A stretch of DNA of 64,000 nucleotides from the NCBI RefSeq assembly GCF_002975175.1, contig NZ_PCNZ01000003.1, positions 333,926 through 397,925 of the forward strand, given 5' to 3'. Below are positions 1 to 7,612 of this stretch, in pieces; positions within the stretch are counted from its first letter, which is position 1; each line of letters starts with the position of its first letter. The translations under genes and the position numbers were made by a program. The DNA comes from Bacillus sp. MYb209. GTDB lineage: Bacteria > Bacillota > Bacilli > Bacillales > Bacillaceae_G. A model generated the notes under the pieces. That model saw nothing but the letters and a program-made list of their open reading frames with translations, had not been told where the DNA came from and ran no database searches.

Positions 1-779
1 CCACCTGAATGTATTTTCATAATTTTATCTTCATGAAGCCATGTACGGAATTTCTCCCATACCGTAACCCAAGTATCATCGTTAATTAATACTTTTTTAC
101 CATCTTCACTTAATACATTGCCACCAGCACTACGGACTGCATCAATTAAGTTTGACGTCCCCCACATTGGCATCCAGCCTGCATATGAAACATTTCCGTT
201 TTCACCACGTTTTGCGACTGTTTTTGCTACCTTTTCTACACCTTCCCACGTCTTTAAATCATCTTTTGTAAAGCCATTTTCCGCTAATGCTTTTTTATTA
301 TAATAAAAGATTTGTGTTGTACCGTAAAACGGAATTCCATATAACTTCCCGTCAATTGTTGCTTGCTCCATAAAACCTTTTCCATAATCTTCTTTTTTAA
401 AATCCGTATCATTTTTAACAGATTCATCTAAAGGTACGATTAACTGTTTTTTAACATATTCTTGAATGACGTCTGAACCTAGTAATGCGATTGCTTCTTG
501 GTTATTCGCTGCAAATCCACTTTGTAGCTTTTGATAAGACTCATCGTAGTTACCTGCTTTCGTCGTTTTCACTACATATTTGTCCTGACTTTTATTGTAT
601 TCTTCCACGATTTTGTCTACACCATCTGCAAGCGAACCACCTACTCCATTAATGAATGGAACAACAACCTTCTCGCCTTCTTTACTTGCTTTAACCGTAC
701 TTCCTTTACCGCCTGAACAACCCGCAAGTGCACTAACAAACAATGTTAAAACTGTTAGAAGCATGAATATTTTTTTCAT
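1..779 (-). CDS. ABC transporter solute-binding lipoprotein, sugar type (C-terminus outside window)
   Basis: Extracellular solute-binding protein of the UgpB/MalE class that captures a sugar-like substrate and delivers it to the two permeases encoded just upstream in the operon. The start at 779 follows a GGGGATATGTGGG purine-rich stretch and gives MKKIFMLLTVL, a hydrophobic signal and the lipobox LAGC at residues about 18-21, so it should be lipid-anchored outside the membrane. Later segments such as GIPFYGTTQIFYYN and AGWMPMWG fit family 1 binding proteins. About 259 codons are present; the rest lies beyond base 1. It follows the UgpE-like permease by 25 bases and is the last visible gene. 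The substrate cannot be read from sequence; glycerol-3-phosphate or a sugar are the usual options. Confidence 0.9.
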   Translation of the reverse strand, partial: MKKIFMLLTVLTLFVSALAGCSGGKGSTVKASKEGEKVVVPFINGVGGSLADGVDKIVEEYNKSQDKYVVKTTKAGNYDESYQKLQSGFAANNQEAIALLGSDVIQEYVKKQLIVPLDESVKNDTDFKKEDYGKGFMEQATIDGKLYGIPFYGTTQIFYYNKKALAENGFTKDDLKTWEGVEKVAKTVAKRGENGNVSYAGWMPMWGTSNLIDAVRSAGGNVLSEDGKKVLINDDTWVTVWEKFRTWLHEDKIMKIHSG

Positions 780-804
780 CCCACATATCCCCTTTACTAT
801 TTAA

Positions 805-1623
805 TTACCCCTTTATTCCTGAATCAGTAACACCAGATAGGAACCATTTTTGTAGAATTAAAAATACGATTAAGAGCGGCACTGTTGCGATTGTACTTGC
901 AACCATAATGTGTGACCAATCTCGTCCTAAAGAACTATTAATGAAATAATCAGCAATTCCATTCGTAATTAACTTTTGTGTATTATCTTTCAAAATAAGA
1001 GCTGGCCAGATGTAATTATTATAGTTACCAATAAATGTGACCAATCCTAATGTTACAAATGATGATCGTGTCATCGGAAAAATGATTTTCCAAAGAATTC
1101 GCCAATCACTCGCTCCATCAATTTTGGCTGCTTCTACTATTTCAAAACCAACTTTGTGGAACGTTTGTTTTAAATAGAAAATACCGAATACGCTAACAGC
1201 CATAGAAATCATGTATCCAAAATGTGAATCAAGTAGACCAAACTTCCCTAACATTACATATACAGGAACATACGATACAGCTCCAGGAATCATATAGGTT
1301 GCCATCACAACACTAAATGTAAGATTTTTACCTTTAAACTTATAAAATGCCAACATATAAGCAAACAGTGCAGATGAAACAAGCACATATATAGTAATGA
1401 TGAAAGATGTATAAAAACTATTAAATAAATATGTGTTAAATGGTAGTATGTCTAATACTTGCCGATAATTTTCCCAGTGAAATTCTTTAGGCCAAAAACC
1501 TCCTTGTAATACTTCACTAGATGTTTTAAACGAGCCAAGTACCATCCATATGAACGGAAAAACAAATAGTATACTTGATAATGCTAAAAAGAGATGCTTT
1601 ACGATTAATGGACCTTTTTTCAT
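805..1623 (-). CDS. ABC sugar transporter permease, UgpE/MalG type
   Basis: Inner-membrane permease of a CUT1-type carbohydrate importer. It has six predicted membrane segments, starting LFLALSSILFVFPFIWMVLG, and the cytoplasmic EAA loop EAAKIDGASDWRILWKIIFP that docks the ATPase. The ATG at 1623 is preferred over an in-frame GTG at 1632, because AAGGTG sits 7 bases before the ATG and serves as its ribosome site. It begins 10 bases after the stop of the UgpA-like gene and is translated together with it. No ATPase gene is visible; CUT1 importers in Bacillus often use a shared MsmX-type ATPase encoded elsewhere, which is inference here. It forms a heterodimer with the next permease. Confidence 0.92.
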   Translation of the reverse strand: MKKGPLIVKHLFLALSSILFVFPFIWMVLGSFKTSSEVLQGGFWPKEFHWENYRQVLDILPFNTYLFNSFYTSFIITIYVLVSSALFAYMLAFYKFKGKNLTFSVVMATYMIPGAVSYVPVYVMLGKFGLLDSHFGYMISMAVSVFGIFYLKQTFHKVGFEIVEAAKIDGASDWRILWKIIFPMTRSSFVTLGLVTFIGNYNNYIWPALILKDNTQKLITNGIADYFINSSLGRDWSHIMVASTIATVPLLIVFLILQKWFLSGVTDSGIKG

Positions 1624-1633
1624 GTTATTCACC

Positions 1634-2500
1634 TTAATAGTTCACCCACTTATCACCTATTATTTTGTTAATAACAGATAGTAAAATTGTAATGATTAGT
1701 ATGATAAATGCGATTGCTGTTGCAGATCCCATATCAAATTGTTCAAACCCTTGTTGGAAGAATAAATAAAGTAACGTACGCGTCGAACCACTAGGTCCAC
1801 CTTGTGTTAAAATTTTTATTTGATCGTAAGCCTGCACTGAAGAAATTGTATTGACAACAACTAAAAAGAAAGTTGTTGATGAAACCATTGGCAATGTTAC
1901 ATATCTAAATTTCTGCCATGAATTTGCTCCGTCAATACTAGCTGCTTCATATAAACTATCTGGAACTTTTTCTAATGCGCCAATATAGAAGATCATCGTC
2001 CAACCAACTAATTTCCAAACTGTCACAATAATGACTGCTAACATCGCTGTTTGACTACTCTGAAGCCAATCCAAACCTGGTATCCCGAAAAAGTTTAGAA
2101 CTTTATTAATAACTCCAAATTGAGGTTCATATAAAAGTGACCACACAATGGATACAGCTATTGTTGGCGTTACCCAAGGTGAAAAAATCATTAATTGGTA
2201 CAATGCAGAACCTTTGAATTTATTTCGGAAGAATAATGCGAATCCTAAACCTAATGCAATCGTCGGAATGACTGTTCCAATTCCGAAATAAAACGTATTT
2301 AGCAATGCTTGCATAAAAGAATCTTGTGTAAATAAATTGAAATAGTTTTCTAAACCAACAAAATTAAAATCATTCGTCATAAAATCCCAATCAGTAAAAC
2401 TAATACCTAAACTAATGAAATTCGGAATAATCCAAAACAATATTAGAGGTATTCCAACTGGTATTAAAAAGAACACAGCTTTTGATAGTTTTATTTGCAT
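1634..2500 (-). CDS. ABC sugar transporter permease, UgpA/MalF type
   Basis: First permease of the operon and partner of the UgpE-like protein. It shows six membrane segments and the EAA motif SLYEAASIDGANSWQKF followed by VTLPM. An in-frame GTG at 2509 exists, but AGGAGG at about 2508-2513 overlaps it and stands 7 bases before the ATG at 2500, so the ATG is the start. It is the first gene after a promoter region carrying a 13-bp inverted repeat, which suggests control by the DeoR-family protein encoded just upstream on the same strand. Length of 288 residues is normal for the family. Substrate is unknown. Confidence 0.92.
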   Translation of the reverse strand: MQIKLSKAVFFLIPVGIPLILFWIIPNFISLGISFTDWDFMTNDFNFVGLENYFNLFTQDSFMQALLNTFYFGIGTVIPTIALGLGFALFFRNKFKGSALYQLMIFSPWVTPTIAVSIVWSLLYEPQFGVINKVLNFFGIPGLDWLQSSQTAMLAVIIVTVWKLVGWTMIFYIGALEKVPDSLYEAASIDGANSWQKFRYVTLPMVSSTTFFLVVVNTISSVQAYDQIKILTQGGPSGSTRTLLYLFFQQGFEQFDMGSATAIAFIILIITILLSVINKIIGDKWVNY

Positions 2501-2549
2501 TCTTGCCACCTCCTAATTCATATTGTACGAGTATATTATTAACACAATG

Positions 2550-2591
2550 TTGTTAATTTGTTAACTAATTGTAAAAACAACAAATTAACAA
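2550..2591. promoter_or_regulatory. Perfect 13-bp inverted repeat, likely DeoR operator
   Basis: TTGTTAATTTGTT at 2550-2562 and its exact complement AACAAATTAACAA at 2579-2591 flank 16 bases, 50 bp upstream of the UgpA-like start. This is a natural operator for the DeoR-family repressor whose gene ends 73 bp away. The pairing is seen directly; the link to this repressor is inference. Confidence 0.6.
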
Positions 2592-2615
2592 AATAAAACA
2601 ACATATAAACAAAAA

Positions 2616-2646
2616 AGACTATTTCTTATCTACTAAGAAATAGTCT
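2616..2646 (-). terminator. Rho-independent terminator after the deoR-type gene
   Basis: AGACTATTTCTTA at 2616-2628 pairs perfectly with TAAGAAATAGTCT at 2634-2646, and on the minus strand the stem is followed by six T residues. It separates the regulator transcript from the ABC operon. Confidence 0.85.
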
Positions 2647-2663
2647 ACTTTAAAATTTTATTT

Positions 2664-3452
2664 CTATACTATTATCACTTCAATCCCATTACTTTTTAAC
2701 ATATTTTCCCACTCTTCATCAAGCTTAGCATTTGTATATAATGCATCTATGTCACTAAAACTCCCGCTTTTATAAAACTTTGTTAAATTAAACTTTGACT
2801 CATCTACCATCATTACAACTTGTTTGGCATTATTCTTTAACTGCTTATATATTTGTGCATCTTCAATATACGAACATGTTAGTTCTTTTTCTAAAGAAAT
2901 TCCGTCACACGAAGCAAATAACTTATTAACAGTGAAATGGTCAAGATAGTTTAACGTCATTTCTCCAGACAATGCTAATGAATTTGTATTCAATATTCCT
3001 CCAATGACTATTAACCTGCAATCAAAGGAATCATATTGTTCTTTAAGCTCAATAATTTTATTTACAGCTGGTATCGAGTTTGTTAAAATCGTCAAATTCT
3101 TTTTATCGTGTATGTAATCTAAAATTTGCATTGTGGTTGTCCCAATTTCAATTGCGATAATATCATTATCTTCTACGAGTTTACTTGCTTCCATTGCAAT
3201 TTTTCGTTTTTCTTCAATATTCTCAGCTCGACGTTTATCAAAATGAAATTCTAGTGTTTGATCTTTTTTCTTAATTGCACCACCATGTATTTTCGTAAGT
3301 TGCCCTTCCTTGTGCAACATATCTAAATCTCTTCGTATCGTTTCTGTTGTAACATTTAATACCTTCGCTAAATCATTTACCATAACTCGGTTGTACTTTT
3401 CTAACTCATCTAGTATGTGTTTTCTTCGTTCAAATTGCGTGTACGATTTCAT
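2664..3452 (-). CDS. DeoR-family transcriptional repressor
   Basis: Sugar-responsive transcription factor of 262 residues. The N-terminus has the DeoR winged helix-turn-helix: RRKHILDELEKYNRVMVNDL then LNVTTETIRRDLDMLHKEG (residues about 9-55) and the family IHGGA turn. The rest is the ribose-isomerase-like sensor domain, with EIGTTTMQ (phosphate-binding loop of the sugar-phosphate pocket) and DESKF near the end. The ATG follows GAAGAGGTG. It lies directly upstream of, and on the same strand as, the ABC importer operon, from which it is separated by a terminator and the inverted repeat at 2550-2591. The likely inducer is a phosphorylated product of the imported sugar; this is inferred from the family. 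Confidence 0.92.
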   Translation of the reverse strand: MKSYTQFERRKHILDELEKYNRVMVNDLAKVLNVTTETIRRDLDMLHKEGQLTKIHGGAIKKKDQTLEFHFDKRRAENIEEKRKIAMEASKLVEDNDIIAIEIGTTTMQILDYIHDKKNLTILTNSIPAVNKIIELKEQYDSFDCRLIVIGGILNTNSLALSGEMTLNYLDHFTVNKLFASCDGISLEKELTCSYIEDAQIYKQLKNNAKQVVMMVDESKFNLTKFYKSGSFSDIDALYTNAKLDEEWENMLKSNGIEVIIV

Positions 3453-3701
3453 TTCATTAACACCTCTTCAAATTACGAAAAATATTGATTTTCTAAAAAC
3501 TCTTATTATAAGAAAGACTTAATCGTTACTTTTAACATAACATCATTTACAGAAAGAAGGAACGATTATCTTTACTATATTTCGTCAAAGGAACAATGAT
3601 ATATACCACCTTGTTATATTCATCATACTTTTTTATTACAGGAAGTCGCCCTTTTTTATAAAGAGCAGTACTTTTTATTTTTATCTGAAATTCAAATTTG
3701 C

Positions 3702-3746
3702 TTAACAATAAAAACACGATTATAATAAATAAAAATTTATTGTTAA
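3702..3746. promoter_or_regulatory. 11-bp inverted repeat in the gap before the DUF2975 gene
   Basis: The 347-base gap 3453-3799 contains no gene. TTAACAATAAA at 3702-3712 pairs exactly with TTTATTGTTAA at 3736-3746, 53 bp upstream of the DUF2975 start. It could be an operator for the small Cro/CI regulator encoded in that operon. Position and symmetry are seen; function is inferred. Confidence 0.4.
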
Positions 3747-3799
3747 ACGATAAATTTCATGTTAGATTAAATAGATAATTAATAAATGAGGTGCTTTAT

Positions 3800-4282
3800 A
3801 TGAAACAAGGATCAACACTCTTTTTAAAGACAGCTATTATTCTGATTGGAATCCCTGTTCTTGCTTTGTGTATATTTTTAGTTCCTAACATAGGGAATTA
3901 TGCAGCGGAATTGTATCCCGATATTGCATATATAAAATATCTTATTTTAATCAATCTGTATGCAACGGTGCTACCTTTTTATTTTGCTCTGTATCAAGCT
4001 TTTAAACTTGTAAGCTTCATTGACAAGGGTAACGCCTTCTCGAAATTATCTGTTAGAGCTTTAAAAAAGATAAAAAACTGCGCAGTAACAATCAGTATTT
4101 TATATGTGGTAGGTATGCCACTCTTCTATCTTGTGGCGGAAAGAGATGATGCACCTGGTATTATTATACTTGGCATGCTCATGATCTTTTCTTCAATGGT
4201 TATCGCAGTCTTTGCTGCTGTTCTCCAAAGACTTTTAAAAGATGCGATAGATATAAAATCAGAAAATGATTTAACGGTCTGA
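3800..4282 (+). CDS. DUF2975 family membrane protein
   Basis: Small integral membrane protein of 160 residues with four hydrophobic segments: residues about 9-28, 44-68, 96-114 and 122-146. It matches the DUF2975 layout, in which the protein is almost always encoded beside a YozG-like HTH protein, as here. GAGGTG at 3788-3793 lies 6 bases before the ATG at 3800, so the GTG at 3791 is rejected as start. The stop TGA at 4280 sits within the ribosome site of the next gene, so the two are co-transcribed. The function of the family is unknown; the pairing suggests the membrane protein and the regulator work together. Confidence 0.85.
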   Translation: MKQGSTLFLKTAIILIGIPVLALCIFLVPNIGNYAAELYPDIAYIKYLILINLYATVLPFYFALYQAFKLVSFIDKGNAFSKLSVRALKKIKNCAVTISILYVVGMPLFYLVAERDDAPGIIILGMLMIFSSMVIAVFAAVLQRLLKDAIDIKSENDLTV

Positions 4283-4292
4283 GGTGAATAAC

Positions 4293-4520
4293 ATGGCAAT
4301 TATCGTGAATATTGATGTAATGCTAGCGAAAAGAAAAATGAGTGTAACTGAACTTTCAGAGAAAGTTGGAATTACTATGGCTAACCTTTCTATATTAAAA
4401 AATGGAAAAGCAAAAGCAATTAGAATTTCAACTTTAGATGCTATTTGTAAAGCATTAGAATGCCAACCTGGGGATCTTTTAGAGTATAAACCTGAAATCT
4501 CTGATGTAGATCATGAATAA
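4293..4520 (+). CDS. Small Cro/CI-type HTH regulator (YozG-like)
   Basis: A 75-residue protein that is essentially one helix-turn-helix domain: VNIDVMLAKRKMSVTELSEKVG then ITMANLSILKNGKAKAIRISTL and ALECQPGDLLEY. This is the XRE fold of the YozG group with no added sensor domain. The ATG at 4293 is preceded by TGAGGTG, which overlaps the DUF2975 stop codon. It probably autoregulates the pair; the inverted repeat at 3702-3746 is a candidate site. No toxin-like partner is present, so a toxin-antitoxin reading is not favoured. Confidence 0.88.
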   Translation: MAIIVNIDVMLAKRKMSVTELSEKVGITMANLSILKNGKAKAIRISTLDAICKALECQPGDLLEYKPEISDVDHE

Positions 4521-4521
4521 A

Positions 4522-4547
4522 AAGAGTACCCGCCATTAGGTACTCTT
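4522..4547 (+). terminator. Hairpin after the DUF2975/HTH pair
   Basis: AAGAGTACC at 4522-4530 pairs with GGTACTCTT at 4539-4547. There is no clear T-run, so termination is uncertain. A second hairpin (CATATGAT at 4581-4588, ATCATATG at 4607-4614) follows. Confidence 0.5.
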
Positions 4548-4687
4548 CAACAAATAAGTATGGCGCTCCAAGTTCCACCTCATATGATAACTCGTCCCAC
4601 GAATTCATCATATGTTTGTCTTATTAGAATGTTCACTGGTTTAATGTGTAATTTCTATATAACAAAGAAAACATACTAAACTAAGAA

Positions 4688-4910
4688 TAGTAGTGCAGAC
4701 CAAGGCATTTGGTTGCACTACTATTTTTTATATAGTAGAAGTGAAGAAAAGATCGTGGGTGCTTTTGGATTCTGAATCCGTAAAAAAGCTGATCTTCTTC
4801 ACTTACCTTATTTGAATCAGTTTTTAGCATGTTGGTCCTCGAGATCGTGTATAAGAAATAGGAATCGATAAGTGTAAGGTGAAGACTTCAACTATACGTC
4901 AGGAGGAAGT
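4688..4910 (+). ncRNA. Bridge-RNA-like structured region of the deleted IS110 copy
   Basis: Stem A is TAGTAGTGC (4688-4696) with GCACTACTA (4715-4723). Stem B is AAGTGAAGA plus AGATC (4739-4754) with GATCT plus TCTTCACTT (4791-4804), enclosing an internal loop. The homologous stem in the other copy has GGGTC with GACCT, so an A-U pair has become G-C by a double change. Together with its place upstream of an IS110 transposase this fits a bridge RNA. Ends are estimates. Confidence 0.5.
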
Positions 4911-4912
4911 TT

Positions 4913-5253
4913 ATGAGACACGTAATTGCATTTGATATCAATAACAAGCAATTGAATGCGTATGCCGATATTGCTATACGTAGCTTTCAATCAGGTAAAA
5001 CTTTTTTAAAGATAAAATTAATAAACGTGGAAATAAACATTTACGAAAACTACTTTTCCTGATTATCCAAAACATGATTAACTAACGACGTTACGGGCGA
5101 AATCACATTATAGAGTACTACGATAAATTAAAAACGCAACCATATAACAAATGTCATATAGTTGCGTCCATTGCGTGTGTAAATAAGTTACTAAAGCTTC
5201 TTTTTCATCTTATTACACACGATATACACTATGATTATAGGTTAACGGCCTAA
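4913..5253 (+). pseudogene. IS110 transposase remnant
   Basis: The ATG at 4913 follows AGGAGG and starts MRHVIAFDI, matching the first residues of the intact transposase (MKHVIAFDV). Translation then jumps directly to NNKQLNAYADIAIRSFQSGK, which corresponds to the catalytic-serine region near the C-terminus, so the whole DEDD domain is missing. A further TAA inside the tail, at about 5082, breaks IIQNMIN from the following RRYGRNHIIEYYDKL. The end KLLKLL...YDYRLTA matches the intact copy. It cannot make an active enzyme; it is useful mainly to date the deletion relative to the intact copy. Confidence 0.85.
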
Positions 5254-5346
5254 CATCATAGTTTCATTCATCATATCTCCCCCTAGTAAAAAAACGAATC
5301 CATATTAGGGGTATTTAGTATGCGTTATACGTAGATACATGTGCGA

Positions 5347-5380
5347 TATAGATTTTTGCCCAATCCATCAAAAATCTATA
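5347..5380. repeat. 12-bp perfect hairpin beside the IS110 right end
   Basis: TATAGATTTTTG at 5347-5358 pairs with CAAAAATCTATA at 5369-5380. The intact IS110 copy has a different hairpin at the equivalent place (61865-61905), between the same conserved left and right blocks. Confidence 0.6.
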
Positions 5381-5432
5381 AATACAGGTTGACTAATCGT
5401 AAGAAAAGCACCTGTTATAGATGTTATTGCAT

Positions 5433-5639
5433 TTAATCTTTCTTCTCTTTTACCACTAAAGAGAATACATTGTCCAAATTAATCATACGGTCTCCAAATC
5501 TGAAGAATCTAGCTTCTCTTGCTTGTATAGAGTTCTCTATAGCAGTAACGGTTACTGTCTTTTTATACTCAACTTCAAATTCGTGTTGTTTACCATCGAT
5601 TGCTTCTAAGCTTATTATAAATTTTTTAATTTTCTCCAC
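5433..5639 (-). CDS. Small hypothetical protein, 68 residues
   Basis: I do not recognise this protein. It reads VEKIKKFIISLEAIDGKQHE and continues with a charged strand-rich sequence ending VVKEKKD; it has no membrane segment or signal. GGGAGG directly abuts the only standard start codon (GTG at 5639), which is too close for normal initiation; ATT at 5630-5628 would have ideal spacing of 8 bases. So the true start is uncertain, or the gene may be damaged. It ends just beside the deleted IS110 copy, whose last conserved block looks like its terminator. The amino acid make-up is protein-like rather than random. Confidence 0.45.
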   Translation of the reverse strand: MEKIKKFIISLEAIDGKQHEFEVEYKKTVTVTAIENSIQAREARFFRFGDRMINLDNVFSLVVKEKKD

Positions 5640-6298
5640 CTCCCACTATCTATCTATTCGACAAAAAAACATCATCATCCTTTTATCTAAATAAGCAAAA
5701 GCCATCACCGTAAGGTGACAGCTCAAAATGGGATGGGAGAAATATTATCGAAAGGGGGTTTCGAAATAAGTCAATTTAAGGTCACTGGTATTCTAGATAC
5801 GCTCAATCTTCTCCAAACCACCACATCAATAGTATGTCTATACGCCCTGTATCGGTGACTGGGAAAAGAGCAAGAATCTTTAATTCAGACTTCCACTGCC
5901 TAATCAGGTTTCTTTCTCTTGTCTTCTCTTTTATACTCCATGGAGTTTGCACTCAATTGTGCGAAGAGCAAGTCCCAAAACACTTCGGCTACTTAATGTT
6001 ATTTTCACCTATCTTTTACAAAACGTTTAAAGGATTTATATCAAGACGCGTATATTTCTTCTGGCACCTTGTTTGAACCAATACAAAAGACTGAGGGGAA
6101 GGTTCAGCTGTATTGGCTCAAACAATTCGCTTCATCAGCATACCTGCATAAGATATCATGTATTCTTTTACAATAAGAGTCTTAATCCAAAGAATACCTT
6201 TTGAAAAGTGCGCTTTTAGGTTTGAAAGAATAAAAATCTGAATCCCGTATATACTGTGAATACGCCAATCTGTAACAATTGATTTTTCCTCCAAAACG
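5640..6298. other. Gene-poor stretch with coding remnants and hairpins
   Basis: No intact gene. A plus-strand frame at about 5767-5862 reads ISQFKVTGILDTLNLLQTTT and ends at a TGA; it is protein-like, follows GGGGG, but starts at ATA, so it is probably a remnant. TTTGAACCAATACA (6072-6085) and TGTATTGGCTCAAA (6109-6122) form a long stem with one mismatch. Confidence 0.4.
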
Positions 6299-6328
6299 GA
6301 GCAGTTAGCTTTTGCTATCTGCTCTTTT
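6299..6328 (+). terminator. Terminator-like hairpin, copy 1 of a dispersed family
   Basis: GAGCAGTTAGC, a TTTT loop and GCTATCTGCTC, then TTTT. Close relatives occur at 32401-32430 and 32528-32557 with the same loop and compensating stem changes. Confidence 0.65.
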
Positions 6329-6356
6329 GTATTGATCTAATAATAAAATTTTGTTC

Positions 6357-6404
6357 TTATTTCTTTTTCACACCATATACTTCTAACCTAGACGTTTCGC
6401 TCAT
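6357..6404 (-). CDS. Possible 15-residue peptide
   Basis: ATG at 6404 with a perfect AGGAGG seven bases upstream encodes MSETSRLEVYGVKKK and then stops. A hairpin (6423-6452) lies just upstream of the ribosome site and another (6299-6328) just downstream. It could be a leader peptide, a tiny functional peptide, or the stump of a lost gene. I know of no family. Confidence 0.35.
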   Translation of the reverse strand: MSETSRLEVYGVKKK

Positions 6405-6422
6405 AGAGTTACCTCCTATCTT

Positions 6423-6452
6423 AAAGAGCACCGTGAGTAAGTGCTCTTTTTT
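6423..6452 (+). terminator. Strong terminator hairpin
   Basis: AAAGAGCAC (6423-6431) pairs with GTGCTCTTT (6441-6449) and is followed by T residues on the plus strand; the minus strand also has a T-run, so it may work both ways. No plus-strand gene precedes it. Confidence 0.7.
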
Positions 6453-7039
6453 AGTTTCTCCTTTTCTAAAAAATGAAATTTCCATACCGTTTCTCGAAAA
6501 AAAAATTTAAATATCCAAACTTCTAAACATTACGTATAAATAGTATGTTAGTATTAATACGAAGATATTTACCAACTAATTTTTATGTCCTAGTCTTATA
6601 CCATACTAGGGCATATTTATTTTTAAGAATTTAATACTCTCTTCTTTTAAAATAACGTTTTTTTCAAATGATGACCCTATTTATTTGGACAAATTTACCA
6701 GTATTTTCACCAAAAAATTCATGATATTGTTAATTAGTCGAGTACGTCATTACTTGACGATTACCCTTAGGAGCCCCGCAGACATACGGGGTTTCTTTTA
6801 TTTAAATAAGGATTTTGTTTTAAATGTCTTCCCCTTCAACATCCCAGCTACCCACAATCAATTTACCAACTTAAATTGATTCCTTTTATTCTTAAGCTTT
6901 GTTTTCTTTCATAAAAAAAAAGCTTGTCTCTTTACTCCAAGTAAGCTGTTAATAAACGCTTGTCTCAATCTTTTATATATTTTTTTCATATCTTATATCA
7001 TGTAAATTAATAACTGCCCCTTTAAAGTAGGTGAAATAT
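6453..7039. other. Intergenic, hairpins only
   Basis: No credible gene. GTCGAGTA (6737-6744) pairs with TACTTGAC (6751-6758); 15 bases later CCCCG (6774-6778) pairs with CGGGG (6787-6791) followed by TTTCTTTTATTT. The two stems in a row resemble a short terminated RNA, but no known class fits. Confidence 0.4.
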
Positions 7040-7612
7040 TTGAGTAGATATAAAAAAGAACCACATATACCTTTTCAATGTTTAATCCCATTACCTGAAA
7101 GTGGACCAACTGGAAATACTGGTCTTGAATCGGCATTTAGGGCCATTAAAACTACTGATCAGTCCATATCCGCAAATGCCCTTTCGATAATTACATTTGA
7201 AACCATAGAATTTGATTTAAATAACGAATATGATAGGATGTCAACTTTCTCACCACAACAAGATGGTGTATATTTAATTATTGCTGCTGTAACTTTTGAA
7301 CCAACAGATATATCAGTAAATTATGTAACTCAAGCATTAATATCCGTTAATAATAGTTTTATAGCTGGTAGCGATAATTTTATGGGTGGAAATTCTGGTT
7401 TTCTAAATGCTGTAAACCCCTCTACTATCGTCCAATTGCAAGCAGGGGATGTAGTCAGAATCTCTGCTAGTAGCAGTGTAGCTGGTCAATTCCTTGCCGT
7501 TTTATCTCAATTTGAAGCGACTAGATTACCATCTCCAGCATCAAATCCTAGTTCTCCAATTACTATTTCATCCTCAAAAATAAATAAACAAACTTTTGAT
7601 AAAAAACTCTAG
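7040..7612 (+). CDS. BclA/C1q-like exosporium-type protein with one collagen-like triplet run
   Basis: A 190-residue protein. The N-terminus MSRYKKEPHIPFQCLIPLPE resembles the short leader of exosporium proteins and is followed by a single GPTGNTG, where BclA proteins have many GPT repeats. The remainder is a TNF/C1q-like jelly-roll domain like the C-terminal trimerisation domain of BclA: DGVYLIIAAVTFEPTD, QALISVNNSFIAGS and AGDVVRISASSSVAGQFLAV. TTG at 7040 is chosen because AGGTG ends 7 bases before it; GTG at 7031 overlaps that site. It is a lone gene. It likely sits on the spore surface as a trimer, an inference from the family; it may be a reduced BclA paralogue. Confidence 0.75.
   Translation: MSRYKKEPHIPFQCLIPLPESGPTGNTGLESAFRAIKTTDQSISANALSIITFETIEFDLNNEYDRMSTFSPQQDGVYLIIAAVTFEPTDISVNYVTQALISVNNSFIAGSDNFMGGNSGFLNAVNPSTIVQLQAGDVVRISASSSVAGQFLAVLSQFEATRLPSPASNPSSPITISSSKINKQTFDKKL

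Larger units (their letters stand above)
4647..5418 (+). mobile_element. IS110-family element with internal deletion
   Basis: This region aligns over its whole length with the intact element at 60314-61944, apart from one deletion of roughly 860-870 bases that removes most of the transposase. Shared left sequence begins near TGTAATTT (4647) and runs through the structured 5' region; the shared right part covers the transposase C-terminus, the TATTAGGGGTATTT segment near 5302-5316 and a 25-base block ending near 5411. The family has no terminal inverted repeats, so the ends are approximate. The copy cannot encode a transposase, but it keeps both outer parts and could be moved in trans. Confidence 0.8.

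Noticed and set aside
3800-4520. Toxin-antitoxin pair
   Set aside because: The first protein is a DUF2975 membrane protein, not a toxin, and this gene pair is a known conserved arrangement.
5834-6076. 80-codon plus-strand frame
   Set aside because: No ribosome site, basic and aromatic noise composition, and it spans a hairpin; a remnant at most.
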